From NCBI GenBank assembly GCA_910579995.1, contig CAJTWH010000001.1, forward strand, positions 18,884 to 82,883: a stretch of 64,000 bases of DNA. The letters are read 5' to 3'. Every line of letters starts with the position of its first letter. Within the stretch, counting starts at the first letter, position 1. Positions 42,299 through 52,500 of the stretch are shown piece by piece. The stretch is from an uncultured Muribaculaceae bacterium (GTDB lineage Bacteria; Bacteroidota; Bacteroidia; Bacteroidales; Muribaculaceae). A program made the position numbers and the translations under genes. The notes under the pieces were generated by a model. The model had not been told where the DNA came from. It ran no database searches and saw only the letters and a program-made list of their open reading frames with translations.

Positions 42299-42679
42299 AT
42301 GGCAGTACGTATAGTGGGAGTTGACCTCCCCCAAAACAAAAGAGGTGAAATCGCCTTGACCTACATCTTCGGCATCGGCCGCAGCGCCGCCCGCAACATC
42401 CTCAACAAAGCCGGCATCGACGTAAATGTCAAGGTACAGGACTGGACCGACGATCAGGCCGCCCGCGTCCGCGAGGTAATCGGCTCAGACTACAAAGTAG
42501 AGGGTGATCTGCGCAGCGAGATCCAGCTCAACATCAAGCGTCTGATGGACATCGGTTGCTACCGTGGTATCCGTCACCGCAATGGCCTGCCCGTACGCGG
42601 CCAGAGCACCAAGAACAACGCCCGCACCCGCAAGGGCCGCAAGAAAACCGTTGCTAACAAGAAGAAAGCTACTAAATAA
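42299..42679 (+). CDS. rpsM: 30S ribosomal protein S13
   Basis: A 126-residue protein of the 30S head forming bridges to the 50S subunit and touching the P-site tRNA. MAVRIVGVDLPQNKRGEIAL, YIFGIGRSAARNILNKAGID (helix-hairpin-helix) and the tail GLPVRGQSTKNNARTRKGRK are typical. rpsK follows after 9 nt. Confidence 0.98.
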   Translation: MAVRIVGVDLPQNKRGEIALTYIFGIGRSAARNILNKAGIDVNVKVQDWTDDQAARVREVIGSDYKVEGDLRSEIQLNIKRLMDIGCYRGIRHRNGLPVRGQSTKNNARTRKGRKKTVANKKKATK

Positions 42680-42688
42680 TAATTTGAC

Positions 42689-43078
42689 ATGGCAAAAAAA
42701 ACAGTCGCAGCAAAGAAACGCAACGTTAAGGTTGGTGCAGAAGGCCAGCTCCACGTTCATTCATCTTTCAACAATATCATTGTCTGCTTAGCCAACAGCG
42801 AGGGTCAGGTGATCTCGTGGTCGAGCGCAGGCAAGATGGGCTTCCGCGGATCAAAGAAGAATACTCCGTATGCCGCCCAGATGGCTGCCCAAGATTGCGC
42901 CAAAATCGCTTACGATCTTGGCCTCCGCAAAGTAAAGGCTTATCTCAAAGGCCCGGGTAACGGCCGTGAGTCAGCCGTGCGTACAATCGACGGCGCAGGC
43001 ATCAAAGTGACCGAAATCATCGACGTGACACCGCTTCCCCACAACGGTTGCCGTCCTCCCAAACGTCGTAGAGTCTAA
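42689..43078 (+). CDS. rpsK: 30S ribosomal protein S11
   Basis: A 129-residue platform protein. VHSSFNNIIVCLANSEGQVI, then SWSSAGKMGFRGSKKNTPYA and the C-terminal GIKVTEIIDVTPLPHNGCRP are diagnostic. The last 259 nt before rpsD are non-coding and folded. Confidence 0.98.
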   Translation: MAKKTVAAKKRNVKVGAEGQLHVHSSFNNIIVCLANSEGQVISWSSAGKMGFRGSKKNTPYAAQMAAQDCAKIAYDLGLRKVKAYLKGPGNGRESAVRTIDGAGIKVTEIIDVTPLPHNGCRPPKRRRV

Positions 43079-43091
43079 GGCCATGCGGCCC

Positions 43092-43275
43092 CCGGGATTA
43101 TTATCCCGGCTCTGCTTTCGCTTTTAGTAAACAAACACCAACAACAGGCGGGATCAAGGCCAGCCGGTATGCCACTACCGGAGCAGTGTCCGCAATGGAG
43201 CAGACCTCTCACAACGATGCCCCGGCGAATAGACCGTATTTTAGATCACCTCTCTACGGTCGCGGCTGCGCCGGG
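43092..43275 (+). promoter_or_regulatory. Structured leader before rpsD, candidate S4 autoregulatory element
   Basis: The 259-nt gap between rpsK and rpsD holds at least three stems. CCGGGAT (43092-43098) pairs with ATCCCGG (43103-43109). CCGGTA (43164-43169) pairs with TACCGG (43176-43181). A two-level stem has CCCGGCG (43221-43227) with CGCCGGG (43269-43275) enclosing GACCGTA (43232-43238) with TACGGTC (43255-43261). Protein S4 controls its own operon in several phyla, and S4 leader motifs have been proposed for Bacteroidia. Position and size fit, but I could not compare with a model. No terminator T run is seen. Confidence 0.55.
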
Positions 43276-43337
43276 CATGCGCTGAGCAGGCGCTCCGGAG
43301 ACTCGAAGGCCTATCCCGATAAAATGATTTCAACACA

Positions 43338-43943
43338 ATGGCAAGATACACAGGTCCCAAGACCAAAATAGCCCGTAAGTTCGGCGAACCGATTTTCGGT
43401 GAAGACAAAGTTCTGGCACGTCGCAACTTCCCCCCCGGGCAGCATGGAGCCAACAAGCGCCGCAAAACCAGCGAGTATGGCGTACAGCTCCGCGAGAAAC
43501 AGAAAGCTAAATATACCTACGGTGTTCTGGAGCGTCAGTTCCGCAACCTCTTCGAGAAAGCGTCGAGCCTCAAAGGTATTACCGGTGAGATTCTTCTTCA
43601 GCTTCTCGAGAGCCGTCTTGACAACGTAGTATACCGTCTGGGCATTGCTCCTACCCGTGCAGCCGCCCGTCAGCTCGTTCTTCACCGTCACATCATCGTC
43701 AACGGCGATGTAGTGAACATCCCCTCTTACTCGGTAAAACCGGGCGATATCGTGGGTGTACGTGAGCGCAGCAAATCACTCGAGGTAATCGCCGACGCAC
43801 TTGCCGGCTTCAACCACAGCAAATATCCTTGGATAGAGTGGGACGAAGCTACCCGCAGCGGAAAATTCCTCCACGTGCCTGCACGCGAAGACATCCCCGA
43901 GAACATCAAGGAGCAGCTGATTGTCGAGCTCTACTCTAAGTAA
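43338..43943 (+). CDS. rpsD: 30S ribosomal protein S4
   Basis: A 201-residue primary assembly protein of the 30S body and a known autoregulator in other bacteria. MARYTGPKTKIARKFGEPIF begins it. The S4 RNA-binding domain is at about residues 90-155 (LDNVVYRLGIAPTRAAARQL, then VLHRHIIVNGDVVNIPSYSV). No zinc-binding Cys cluster. It follows a folded leader and precedes rpoA by 22 nt. Confidence 0.98.
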   Translation: MARYTGPKTKIARKFGEPIFGEDKVLARRNFPPGQHGANKRRKTSEYGVQLREKQKAKYTYGVLERQFRNLFEKASSLKGITGEILLQLLESRLDNVVYRLGIAPTRAAARQLVLHRHIIVNGDVVNIPSYSVKPGDIVGVRERSKSLEVIADALAGFNHSKYPWIEWDEATRSGKFLHVPAREDIPENIKEQLIVELYSK

Positions 43944-43965
43944 TCTTATCCAATATTTCAGATCC

Positions 43966-44958
43966 ATGGCTATATTAGCATTCCAAAAACCTGAAGAGGT
44001 AATAATGGTAGAAGCTTCCAACTTCTACGGCAAGTTCGAGTTCAAGCCTTTGGAACCCGGCTATGGCATCACCGTGGGCAACGCCCTCCGTCGCGTGCTG
44101 CTTTCGTCGCTCGAAGGCTACGCGATATCGTCGATAAAAATCGACGGCGTTAAAAACGAATTCGATGCCGTACCCGGCGTTAAGGAAGATGTCACCAACA
44201 TCATCCTCAACCTCAAGCAAGTCGACCTCAAACAAAAGGTTGAAGACAGCGACTACGAGCGTGTCACCATCACCGTTTCAGGCAAAGAAGTGTTCACAGC
44301 CGGCGACATCGCCACGGCGCTCACGGCCTTTGAGGTCATGAACCCCGAGCTGGTGATTTGTCATTTGGATCCCGACGCAAGTTTCACTATCGTACTGACG
44401 ATCAACAAGGGTCGCGGTTGGGTGCCTGCAGAGGAGAATGTAACTCCTCAGGACGATATCGACACCATCGCTATCGACTCAATCTACACCCCGATCAAAA
44501 ACGTCAAATACACCGTCGAAAACTATCGCGTAGACCAGAAAACCGACTACGACAAACTGACTCTCGAGATAAGCACCAACGGTTCGATCCTGCCCAAGGA
44601 TGCAGTCAAAGAAGCAGCGAAGATACTTATCTATCACTTCATGCTCTTCAGCGACGAGAAAATCACCCTTGAGACCACAGAGACCGATCCGGGTGAGGAA
44701 TTCGACGAAGAAGTACTCCACATGCGCCAGCTTCTCAAATCGAAACTGGTGGATATGCAACTCTCCGTCCGCGCCCTCAACTGCCTCAAAAGCGCCGAGG
44801 TCGAAACCCTCGCCGAGCTGGTGGTATTCAACAAAACCGATTTGCTCAAATTCCGCAACTTCGGTAAAAAATCCCTTGTTGAACTGGAAGAGCTCCTTAC
44901 GAGCTTGAACCTTTCGTTCGGCATGGATATCTCCAAATACAAACTCGATAAAGAATAA
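43966..44958 (+). CDS. rpoA: RNA polymerase alpha subunit
   Basis: A 330-residue subunit that dimerises to start polymerase assembly. The N-terminal domain has FKPLEPGYGITVGNALRRVL, then LLSSLEGYAISSIKIDGV. A linker follows near residue 235. The C-terminal helix-hairpin-helix domain has LNCLKSAEVETLAELVVFNK and FRNFGKKSLVELEELL, the part that contacts upstream DNA and regulators. Start at 43966; the open frame upstream to 43921 overlaps rpsD. rplQ follows after 5 nt. Confidence 0.97.
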   Translation: MAILAFQKPEEVIMVEASNFYGKFEFKPLEPGYGITVGNALRRVLLSSLEGYAISSIKIDGVKNEFDAVPGVKEDVTNIILNLKQVDLKQKVEDSDYERVTITVSGKEVFTAGDIATALTAFEVMNPELVICHLDPDASFTIVLTINKGRGWVPAEENVTPQDDIDTIAIDSIYTPIKNVKYTVENYRVDQKTDYDKLTLEISTNGSILPKDAVKEAAKILIYHFMLFSDEKITLETTETDPGEEFDEEVLHMRQLLKSKLVDMQLSVRALNCLKSAEVETLAELVVFNKTDLLKFRNFGKKSLVELEELLTSLNLSFGMDISKYKLDKE

Positions 44959-44963
44959 GCCCG

Positions 44964-45461
44964 ATGCGACACAATAAAAAATTCAACCACCTTAGCCGTC
45001 AGAAGGGTCATCGCGACTCAATGCTGGCTAACATGACCATCTCGCTCATCCTCCACAAGCGCATCTTCACTACTCTTGCCAAGGCTAAAGCACTCCGTGT
45101 ATATGCCGAGCCCCTTATCAACCGCGCTAAGGAAGATACAATGACCAACCGTCGTGTTGTTTTCAGCTACCTCCAGAACAAAGAGGCTGTAAAAATCCTC
45201 TTCCAAGAGATCGCTGAGAAAATCGCCCAGCGTCCCGGCGGATACACCCGTATCCTCAAAACCGGCAACCGCCTCGGCGATAACGCCAAGACTTGCTTCA
45301 TTGAGCTGGTAGACTACAACGAAGCCATGCTCAAAGACAAGACAGAAACCAAGGCCAAGACCCGCCGCAGCCGTCGTAAAAACACAGCTGCCGCAGCTCC
45401 TGCCGAGAATCCCGTTGCAGAAGCTCAGGCTCAGGAGCCCGAACTTCCCGCAGCTGAATAA
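44964..45461 (+). CDS. rplQ: 50S ribosomal protein L17 with C-terminal extension
   Basis: A 165-residue protein. The L17 core (MRHNKKFNHLSRQKGHRDSM, then TTLAKAKALRVYAEPLINRA) ends near residue 125. A basic stretch (KAKTRRSRRKN) and an Ala/Glu/Pro-rich low-complexity tail ending ELPAAE follow. Such tails are common in this group. Last gene of the cluster, followed by a strong terminator at 45484-45520. Confidence 0.97.
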   Translation: MRHNKKFNHLSRQKGHRDSMLANMTISLILHKRIFTTLAKAKALRVYAEPLINRAKEDTMTNRRVVFSYLQNKEAVKILFQEIAEKIAQRPGGYTRILKTGNRLGDNAKTCFIELVDYNEAMLKDKTETKAKTRRSRRKNTAAAAPAENPVAEAQAQEPELPAAE

Positions 45462-45483
45462 GGAGATTCACAAGTCAAGATAT

Positions 45484-45520
45484 GCCCGGCGGCTCCATAG
45501 CTCGCCGGGCTTATTTTTTT
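45484..45520 (+). terminator. Terminator of the ribosomal-protein cluster
   Basis: GCCCGGCG (45484-45491) pairs with CGCCGGGC (45503-45510), with GCT/AGC inside, then TTATTTTTTTTT. A smaller CGCGC/GCGCG hairpin followed by TTTTTT lies at 45542-45566 and may act as a second stop. Confidence 0.88.
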
Positions 45521-45641
45521 TTGCATTTCGGGTGACGGTGACGCGCTGAAGCGCGCCGGCTTTTTTAAAAGGTGAAGCAGAGCTTACTTTTGAATCTTTG
45601 AGGAATGTCACAACATTTTAGGATAGTAGAAATACATTTAC

Positions 45642-46370
45642 ATGCTGAGCAATATTGAATGCATAGCGCTGCGTACTGTTCGTGTCAACGACAGCCGCAA
45701 TCTGCTGTCGGTATGGAGCCGCTGCCATGGGCGGCTCACACTTGCCATGCCTTCGGGCAAAGGGCGCGAGAGCAAACGTCGCAGGGCGCTTACAGGGCCT
45801 CTGTCTCTTTTTGAGGCGGTGGTTGATATCCGACCTGACCGGGAGGTGGCGACCGTGCGGGAAATGATTCCCATGGCTACATCGCCTGCCATGCTTTTGT
45901 CGCCGATGAGAGCTGCGGGAGCGACTTTCCTTGCCGAGACGCTTGATGTGATACTGCGCCGCACCGAGGCCGACGATATACTGTCGGATTTCCTGTTCTC
46001 GGCAGTAGCGTACTATGGAGAGTGCGGGGGCAGGGCTGCTGCCAATTTCCATGTGTCGTTTCTGATCCATCTTGCAGAATTTCTCGGAATAGCTCCTGAT
46101 TATGGCGAGGCGAGGCACGGATGTCTCTTTGATATCAAGGAAGGGCGCTTTGTAAGGTCGGCTCCTCTGCATGGAGATTATCTTTCATCTGTCGATTCCC
46201 GCGCACTTTTAGCCTTTGGAGAGATATCTTTGTATCATTGCGGAAGAATTTTTATAGAAAGATTTGAGCGGAGAAGGGCAATCGATATAATTTTTCACTA
46301 CTATGATTTGCATTTATGTAGCCTTGAAGGGGTGAAAAGTCTGTCGATATTGCGTCAAATCTTCGACTAA
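45642..46370 (+). CDS. recO: DNA repair protein RecO
   Basis: A 242-residue recombination mediator that helps load RecA on gapped DNA with RecR. The N-terminal OB-fold is visible in ECIALRTVRVNDSRNLLSVW, followed by RLTLAMPSGKGRESKRRRAL. The C-terminal part is helical (FHVSFLIHLAEFLGIAPDYG) and lacks an obvious Cys zinc finger. A TACTTTTG box at 45585-45592 suggests a promoter, but a good upstream box is missing. It sits alone between the ribosomal cluster and the tRNA genes. Confidence 0.85.
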   Translation: MLSNIECIALRTVRVNDSRNLLSVWSRCHGRLTLAMPSGKGRESKRRRALTGPLSLFEAVVDIRPDREVATVREMIPMATSPAMLLSPMRAAGATFLAETLDVILRRTEADDILSDFLFSAVAYYGECGGRAAANFHVSFLIHLAEFLGIAPDYGEARHGCLFDIKEGRFVRSAPLHGDYLSSVDSRALLAFGEISLYHCGRIFIERFERRRAIDIIFHYYDLHLCSLEGVKSLSILRQIFD

Positions 46371-46433
46371 ACGGCCAAAATATTCGCGAATACAGACAAA
46401 TTTACATTTTTCTGAAATTTTTTTGCGAAAATA

Positions 46434-46465
46434 TTTGCACAGTAACAAAAACAGTTGTAACTTTG
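46434..46465 (+). promoter_or_regulatory. Consensus promoter of tRNA-Asp
   Basis: TTTG at 46434-46437, exactly 20 nt, then TAACTTTG at 46458-46465, about 45 nt before the mature 5' end. Confidence 0.75.
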
Positions 46466-46513
46466 CAGTGCAAAAGCGATAAAGCCTATGCCTCTCCAAC
46501 CAGAGCAATGAAC

Positions 46514-46587
46514 GGTGTGGTAGATCAGCTGGTTAGATCGTCTGCCTGTCACGCAGAAGGTCGCGGGTTCGAGTCCCGTCCATACCG
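46514..46587 (+). tRNA. tRNA-Asp (anticodon GTC)
   Basis: A 74-nt cloverleaf. The acceptor GGTGTGG pairs with CCATACC, with one G-T pair. The D stem is GATC/GATC. The anticodon stem TCTGC/GCAGA has the loop CTGTCAC. The T stem is GCGGG/CCCGT with loop TTCGAGT. The discriminator G is normal for Asp. CCA is not encoded. Confidence 0.95.
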
Positions 46588-46602
46588 CAAGAGGAGAGAG
46601 GA

Positions 46603-46648
46603 GAATGAGAAATGGTTATCTTCGGATGTCGTTTCTCATTCTTTTTTT
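46603..46648 (+). terminator. Terminator-like hairpin between two tRNA genes
   Basis: GAATGAGAAA (46603-46612) pairs with TTTCTCATTC (46632-46641), 10 bp, followed by seven T. The loop contains a small ATC(TTCG)GAT tetraloop helix. The next tRNA begins only 2 nt after the T run, and I see no promoter for it. Confidence 0.7.
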
Positions 46649-46650
46649 AA

Positions 46651-46722
46651 GGGCCGGTAGTTCAACGGATAGAATAGAAGTTTCCTAAACTTTTGATAGC
46701 AGTTCGATTCTGCTCCGGCCTA
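46651..46722 (+). tRNA. tRNA-Arg (anticodon CCT)
   Basis: A 72-nt cloverleaf. The acceptor GGGCCGG pairs with CCGGCCT (first pair G-T). The D stem is GTTC/GAAT. The anticodon stem GAAGT/ACTTT has loop TTCCTAA, giving anticodon CCT. The T stem is AGCAG/CTGCT with loop TTCGATT, discriminator A. No encoded CCA. Confidence 0.92.
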
Positions 46723-46728
46723 CGAGGT

Positions 46729-46747
46729 GCATGAGCTTCGCTCATGC
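46729..46747. repeat. Perfect 8-bp hairpin just after tRNA-Arg
   Basis: GCATGAGC (46729-46736), loop TTC, GCTCATGC (46740-46747). No T run follows, so it is more likely a 3' processing or stability element than a terminator. An ATG inside it opens the small repeat-coding frame. Confidence 0.6.
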
Positions 46748-46762
46748 CATGAACGAAAAAAA

Positions 46763-46858
46763 GCGGCTAACACTTAAACGAAGAAGGCGGCTGACTCATG
46801 AACGAGGAATGCGGCTGACTCATGAACGAGAAAGGCGGCTGACTCATGAGAGAAGAAG
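46763..46858 (+). repeat. Four 24-bp tandem repeats, open frame of RRLTHER-type octapeptides
   Basis: Units begin with GCGGCT at 46763, 46787, 46811 and 46835. The two middle units are nearly identical and the outer ones have diverged. The unit length keeps the frame, and a 65-codon frame (46731-46928) reads as basic octapeptides such as RRLTHERG and MRLTHERE. The frame runs to 11 nt before hppA. Whether it is translated is unclear. Confidence 0.7.
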
Positions 46859-46939
46859 GCATGCCACTGATGGAGACCGCACTTCTCCAAGCATAGCAAA
46901 CAGCAAGCAGATTCATTACTTTATCTAATACCAATAATT

Positions 46940-49132
<2,193 letters not shown>

Positions 49133-49153
49133 TAGAATTATTGAGATATAAAT

Positions 49154-49194
49154 ATCAAAGTCCTTGCGGCTATTATTGCTGCAAGGACTTTGAT
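49154..49194 (+). terminator. Hairpin terminator of hppA
   Basis: Two 14-nt arms, 49154-49167 and 49181-49194, pair perfectly (ATCAAAGTCCTTGC with its complement). The right arm ends in TTTGAT and is not followed by a long T run. Confidence 0.75.
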
Positions 49195-49266
49195 TATGTC
49201 CACAAACAATATTAGGCTGATCATTTCGTTATACTATTAAATAATTATAAAAATATAGAAAAAGGT

Positions 49267-50298
49267 ATGTCAGGAACTGATGAACAGCAGCAAAAATCAA
49301 ACTCACAGAAAATATTGTGGCTTTCAATTATCCAAGGATATGCGATACTTTTGGTTTTGATAGGACATGTTAATGGTTATACCTACAACGAGCCTGATGA
49401 ACTTTACCCATTGTCTGACTTTATACATCGTTTAAGCAGCTCGTTTCACATGCCGTTGTTCATGTTCGTGTCGGGTGGATTACTATATTTTTCACGAATT
49501 AGTAAAAATTGGTCTACAGGAAAGCTTTATAAAGATAAAGCACGGCGTCTTCTTTTACCGTTTATATTCTTTACTATAGTAGGGTTTGTGGCGAAGATCC
49601 CATTTATGTCGGTTGCTAAAACAGCTCACGATATGAGCTTTTACGGGTTTCTTAATGCATTTTTTTCACCAATTCAAGGACCTCTGAAAGAGATGTGGTT
49701 TGTAGGCACATTGATGTGGCTTATGGCGTTGTATCCGGTATATAAGTCGATGTTAAAGAATCCTTTTACAGAGATAATGCTATTGGTTATCACATTGATA
49801 CCGTTTATTGATGGAGTAAAACCCAATATAGATGGTTGGTTTCATCTTTCGGGTGTGTTTTCATACGCTTTTTATTTTGTGGCAGGCATGTTGTTTTTCA
49901 AGTACAACATGACTGCTTTGTTCGAGAAGAGCAAAGCAGCTGTGGTATGTGTGACTGTGTGCTATCTATGTCTTTTCTTTCTTGATATAGAGTCGCTTAA
50001 GTTACTGACTGTTGTTACGGGGATTCTTGCGACCTTTGGCATAGGCGTACACGTTGCGAAGCGTTTCCCTCATTTGTTCAGTTCATTCCGCGATCATTCT
50101 TTCCAAATATTCTTGGTAGGTATATTTCCGCAGATGATTATTGAGCTACTTGTATGGCGACATGTTCATGCTGCCGGCATGCAATTGCCATATTTTATAG
50201 TGAGTGTATCGTTGGCTTTGTTTACAGGAGTGCTTGTAAGTAAGATAGGTCAAAGATTATCTTCGAAGTATCTGAGATGGTGCCTTGGGCTTAAATAA
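49267..50298 (+). CDS. Acyltransferase 3 family membrane protein
   Basis: A 343-residue integral membrane protein with about ten spans, of the family that adds acetyl, succinyl or other acyl groups to surface polysaccharides or lipids. The first span carries ILLVLIGHVNGYTYN with the conserved His. The next has SSSFHMPLFMFVSGGLLYFS, then RRLLLPFIFF, then EMWFVGTLMWLMALYPVYKS. Its DNA is clearly AT-richer than all neighbours, and it stands alone between two GC-rich blocks, so recent acquisition is possible. No consensus promoter is seen in the AT-rich 70 nt upstream. The acceptor is unknown. It ends 15 nt from the convergent gene. Confidence 0.85.
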   Translation: MSGTDEQQQKSNSQKILWLSIIQGYAILLVLIGHVNGYTYNEPDELYPLSDFIHRLSSSFHMPLFMFVSGGLLYFSRISKNWSTGKLYKDKARRLLLPFIFFTIVGFVAKIPFMSVAKTAHDMSFYGFLNAFFSPIQGPLKEMWFVGTLMWLMALYPVYKSMLKNPFTEIMLLVITLIPFIDGVKPNIDGWFHLSGVFSYAFYFVAGMLFFKYNMTALFEKSKAAVVCVTVCYLCLFFLDIESLKLLTVVTGILATFGIGVHVAKRFPHLFSSFRDHSFQIFLVGIFPQMIIELLVWRHVHAAGMQLPYFIVSVSLALFTGVLVSKIGQRLSSKYLRWCLGLK

Positions 50299-50313
50299 TA
50301 TGCCCAAGGTACT

Positions 50314-50862
50314 TCAGTGCTTCCGGTAGATACGGTGGCGGTCGGCGACGACGTAGTCGACGGGGATGTCGAATTCGTCGGGCTCGAGGTCGTCGACGAG
50401 CTGGAAGTCGTAGCATATACCGATTGTAGTGGCACGCGAGCGGCTAAGCAGACGGTCGTAATAGCCCTTTCCGCGGCCCACACGGTTGCCGTGGCGGTCG
50501 TAGGCAACGGCAGGTACTATCACGAGGTCAATGTCGTTTATAGCGACTGTATCGTCGCCGTCGGGCTCCTCGATACGGAAGGCCCCGAGGTGCATGCGCG
50601 AGCGCTCGTAGGGCAGAATCTCGAGGTCAATGCCGTTGACGCGGGGGAGGTAGTAAGTCTTGTCCTCGGGTGAGTTCTCGAAGAAGAGGTGGGTTGAAAG
50701 CTCGTCGGGCAGAGAATGGTACAGGAGCACCTTGTGAGCCACCATATAAGCAGCCATCGACCTTACGGTGTCGAAAACACGCTGAGCTGCGGCGAGGCGC
50801 TCAGCCTCGTCGAGCATTTGTTTGCGGGCGCGCACGAGGCGTCGGATGTCATCTTTATTCAT
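50314..50862 (-). CDS. 5-formyltetrahydrofolate cyclo-ligase
   Basis: A 182-residue ATP-dependent enzyme that converts 5-formyl-THF to 5,10-methenyl-THF, recycling folate. LLYHSLPDELSTH is the substrate loop, and the signature GRGKGYYDRLL near residue 130 binds phosphate. The start overlaps the stop of the S41 protease gene by 4 nt (ATGA, 50859-50862). Last gene of the three-gene unit beginning at the dCMP deaminase. Confidence 0.93.
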   Translation of the reverse strand: MNKDDIRRLVRARKQMLDEAERLAAAQRVFDTVRSMAAYMVAHKVLLYHSLPDELSTHLFFENSPEDKTYYLPRVNGIDLEILPYERSRMHLGAFRIEEPDGDDTVAINDIDLVIVPAVAYDRHGNRVGRGKGYYDRLLSRSRATTIGICYDFQLVDDLEPDEFDIPVDYVVADRHRIYRKH

Positions 50863-52499
50863 TTTTCGGTTTCATTAGTTTTGTCGGTCAGAGGGTAGTC
50901 GGCACCACCGGTTACAATCTGGTGTATTGCCTCGTTTACCACAGGGTCGGTGGTGTTCACCACCTGAAAATAGCCGTCCATGCCTACGATGTCGCGGGCA
51001 ATAAGGGCTTTAATCTGATTAACAATTAACTTGGCCGAATTGTTGATGTAATACCATCGGGGCGCTATGCCGCCTTTGTTGCTGGCATAGTTGATAAATG
51101 AATGAAGGAGCACATTGTCGGCCGGCAGCTTGGTGAGCATTTCGTCGACGTCGCGGCTTTCGTTGAGTGTCTCGCGGTTGAGGTCGGCATATTCGTAGGC
51201 GAATTTGCGCAGCAGGCCTGCGTTTGCCACCTGTATGTAGTATTTGGTGACTCCGGTGGTGTCGGATGGCACGAAGATATCGGGGATGATACCGCCGCCG
51301 CCGTATACGGGGCGGCCTGTTGTGGTGTGGAATATCAGAGTGCTGTCTACCTTGAGGCTGTCGGCAGAGAATATCTCGCCTCGGTCGTAGCGGTCGAAGA
51401 TTTCGGTCTCGTATTCACCTGTGTGGCCGGGCTTGTAGGTCTTCTGTATGCAGCGTCCCGAAGGGGTGTAGTAGCGCTGCACGGTGAGTCGGAACTCGCT
51501 TGAGTCGGGCAACTCGAACGGGCTCTGCACAAGGCCTTTGCCGAAAGAGCGGCGGCCGACGACGAGACCGCGGTCATTGTCCTGAAGCGCGCCGGTGAGA
51601 ATCTCGCTCGAGCTTGCGGTGTATTCATCGATGAGCACTACTATGCGCTCGTTTGTGAATGCGCCCATGCCATCGGTCATGAGGATGTTGTGGTCGGAGG
51701 CGCTGCGGCCTTTGGTCATGACGATGATCTTGTCGCGGTCAAGGAATTCGTTGGCAACGAGCACAGCCGGATTCATGTAGCCGCCGCCGTTGCCCCGCAG
51801 GTCGATCACGAAGTTTCGGGCGCCGTCGTAGCGCAACTGCCCCAGCACGGTGAGGAACTCGCCGTAGGTGTTCTCTGAGAATTTGCCGAGGCGTATATAG
51901 CCGATCGAGTCGTTGAGCATATAAGAGGCGTCGATTGGCGACACAGGCACTTCGGCGCGCACGATGTCGAAGGTGACAAGGCCGGGAGTGTTGTGGCGCT
52001 TAACGCCGAGCTTGACATGGGTGTCTTTCTCTCCACGGAGAATGCTGAAGAGGTGCTCGGAGTCGGCGTTGACACCGGCTATGTTCTCACCGTCGACCTC
52101 GATAATTCGGTCGCCGGGCTGCATGCCGGCCTCATCGGCACCGCCTCCGTTGATTACCTCAAGCACATAGAGAGTGTCGTTGATCATCTGGAACTGTATG
52201 CCTATGCCATAGAAGGAGCCTTCGAGGTCGCGTCCGGCGGCCACGCGCTTGTCGGCGGGGATATACGACGAGTGGGGGTCGAGGTTATGGAGCAGCTCGG
52301 GTATAGTGAGCTCGATGAGGCTGTCGAAGTCTACCGGGTCGACATACCTCGACTCAATCACGTCGAACACCTGATTGAGCTTCTGACGGGCCTGACTTTC
52401 GGGATTACGTCCGTCGATGGCACGTCCGAGCCAGAGGCCCAAAATGAGGAAAACTGCTGCCACAGCGGGCAGCCAGAGCATATACTTGCGGTTATCCAT
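50859..52499 (-). CDS. S41 family C-terminal processing protease
   Basis: A 546-residue periplasmic protease. One N-terminal membrane anchor (YMLWLPAVAAVFLILGLWLG). The PDZ domain near 90-180 contains GMQPGDRIIEVDGENIAG. The catalytic core has YTASSSEILTGALQDN with the nucleophile Ser and RRSFGKGLVQ with the Lys base. It has a C-terminal extension of about 150 residues past the core. Ctp enzymes trim exported or outer-membrane proteins at their C-termini. I start at the ATG at 52499, one nt after the deaminase stop; an in-frame ATG at 52526 would overlap that gene. Confidence 0.9.
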   Translation of the reverse strand: MDNRKYMLWLPAVAAVFLILGLWLGRAIDGRNPESQARQKLNQVFDVIESRYVDPVDFDSLIELTIPELLHNLDPHSSYIPADKRVAAGRDLEGSFYGIGIQFQMINDTLYVLEVINGGGADEAGMQPGDRIIEVDGENIAGVNADSEHLFSILRGEKDTHVKLGVKRHNTPGLVTFDIVRAEVPVSPIDASYMLNDSIGYIRLGKFSENTYGEFLTVLGQLRYDGARNFVIDLRGNGGGYMNPAVLVANEFLDRDKIIVMTKGRSASDHNILMTDGMGAFTNERIVVLIDEYTASSSEILTGALQDNDRGLVVGRRSFGKGLVQSPFELPDSSEFRLTVQRYYTPSGRCIQKTYKPGHTGEYETEIFDRYDRGEIFSADSLKVDSTLIFHTTTGRPVYGGGGIIPDIFVPSDTTGVTKYYIQVANAGLLRKFAYEYADLNRETLNESRDVDEMLTKLPADNVLLHSFINYASNKGGIAPRWYYINNSAKLIVNQIKALIARDIVGMDGYFQVVNTTDPVVNEAIHQIVTGGADYPLTDKTNETEK

Positions 52500-52500
52500 T

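Noticed and set aside
43186..43371. Small frame in the rpsD leader
   Set aside because: It covers the paired stems, has no family resemblance and overlaps the start of rpsD.
46763..46858. CRISPR-like array
   Set aside because: The repeats are directly adjacent with no spacers, there are only four, and no cas gene is present.
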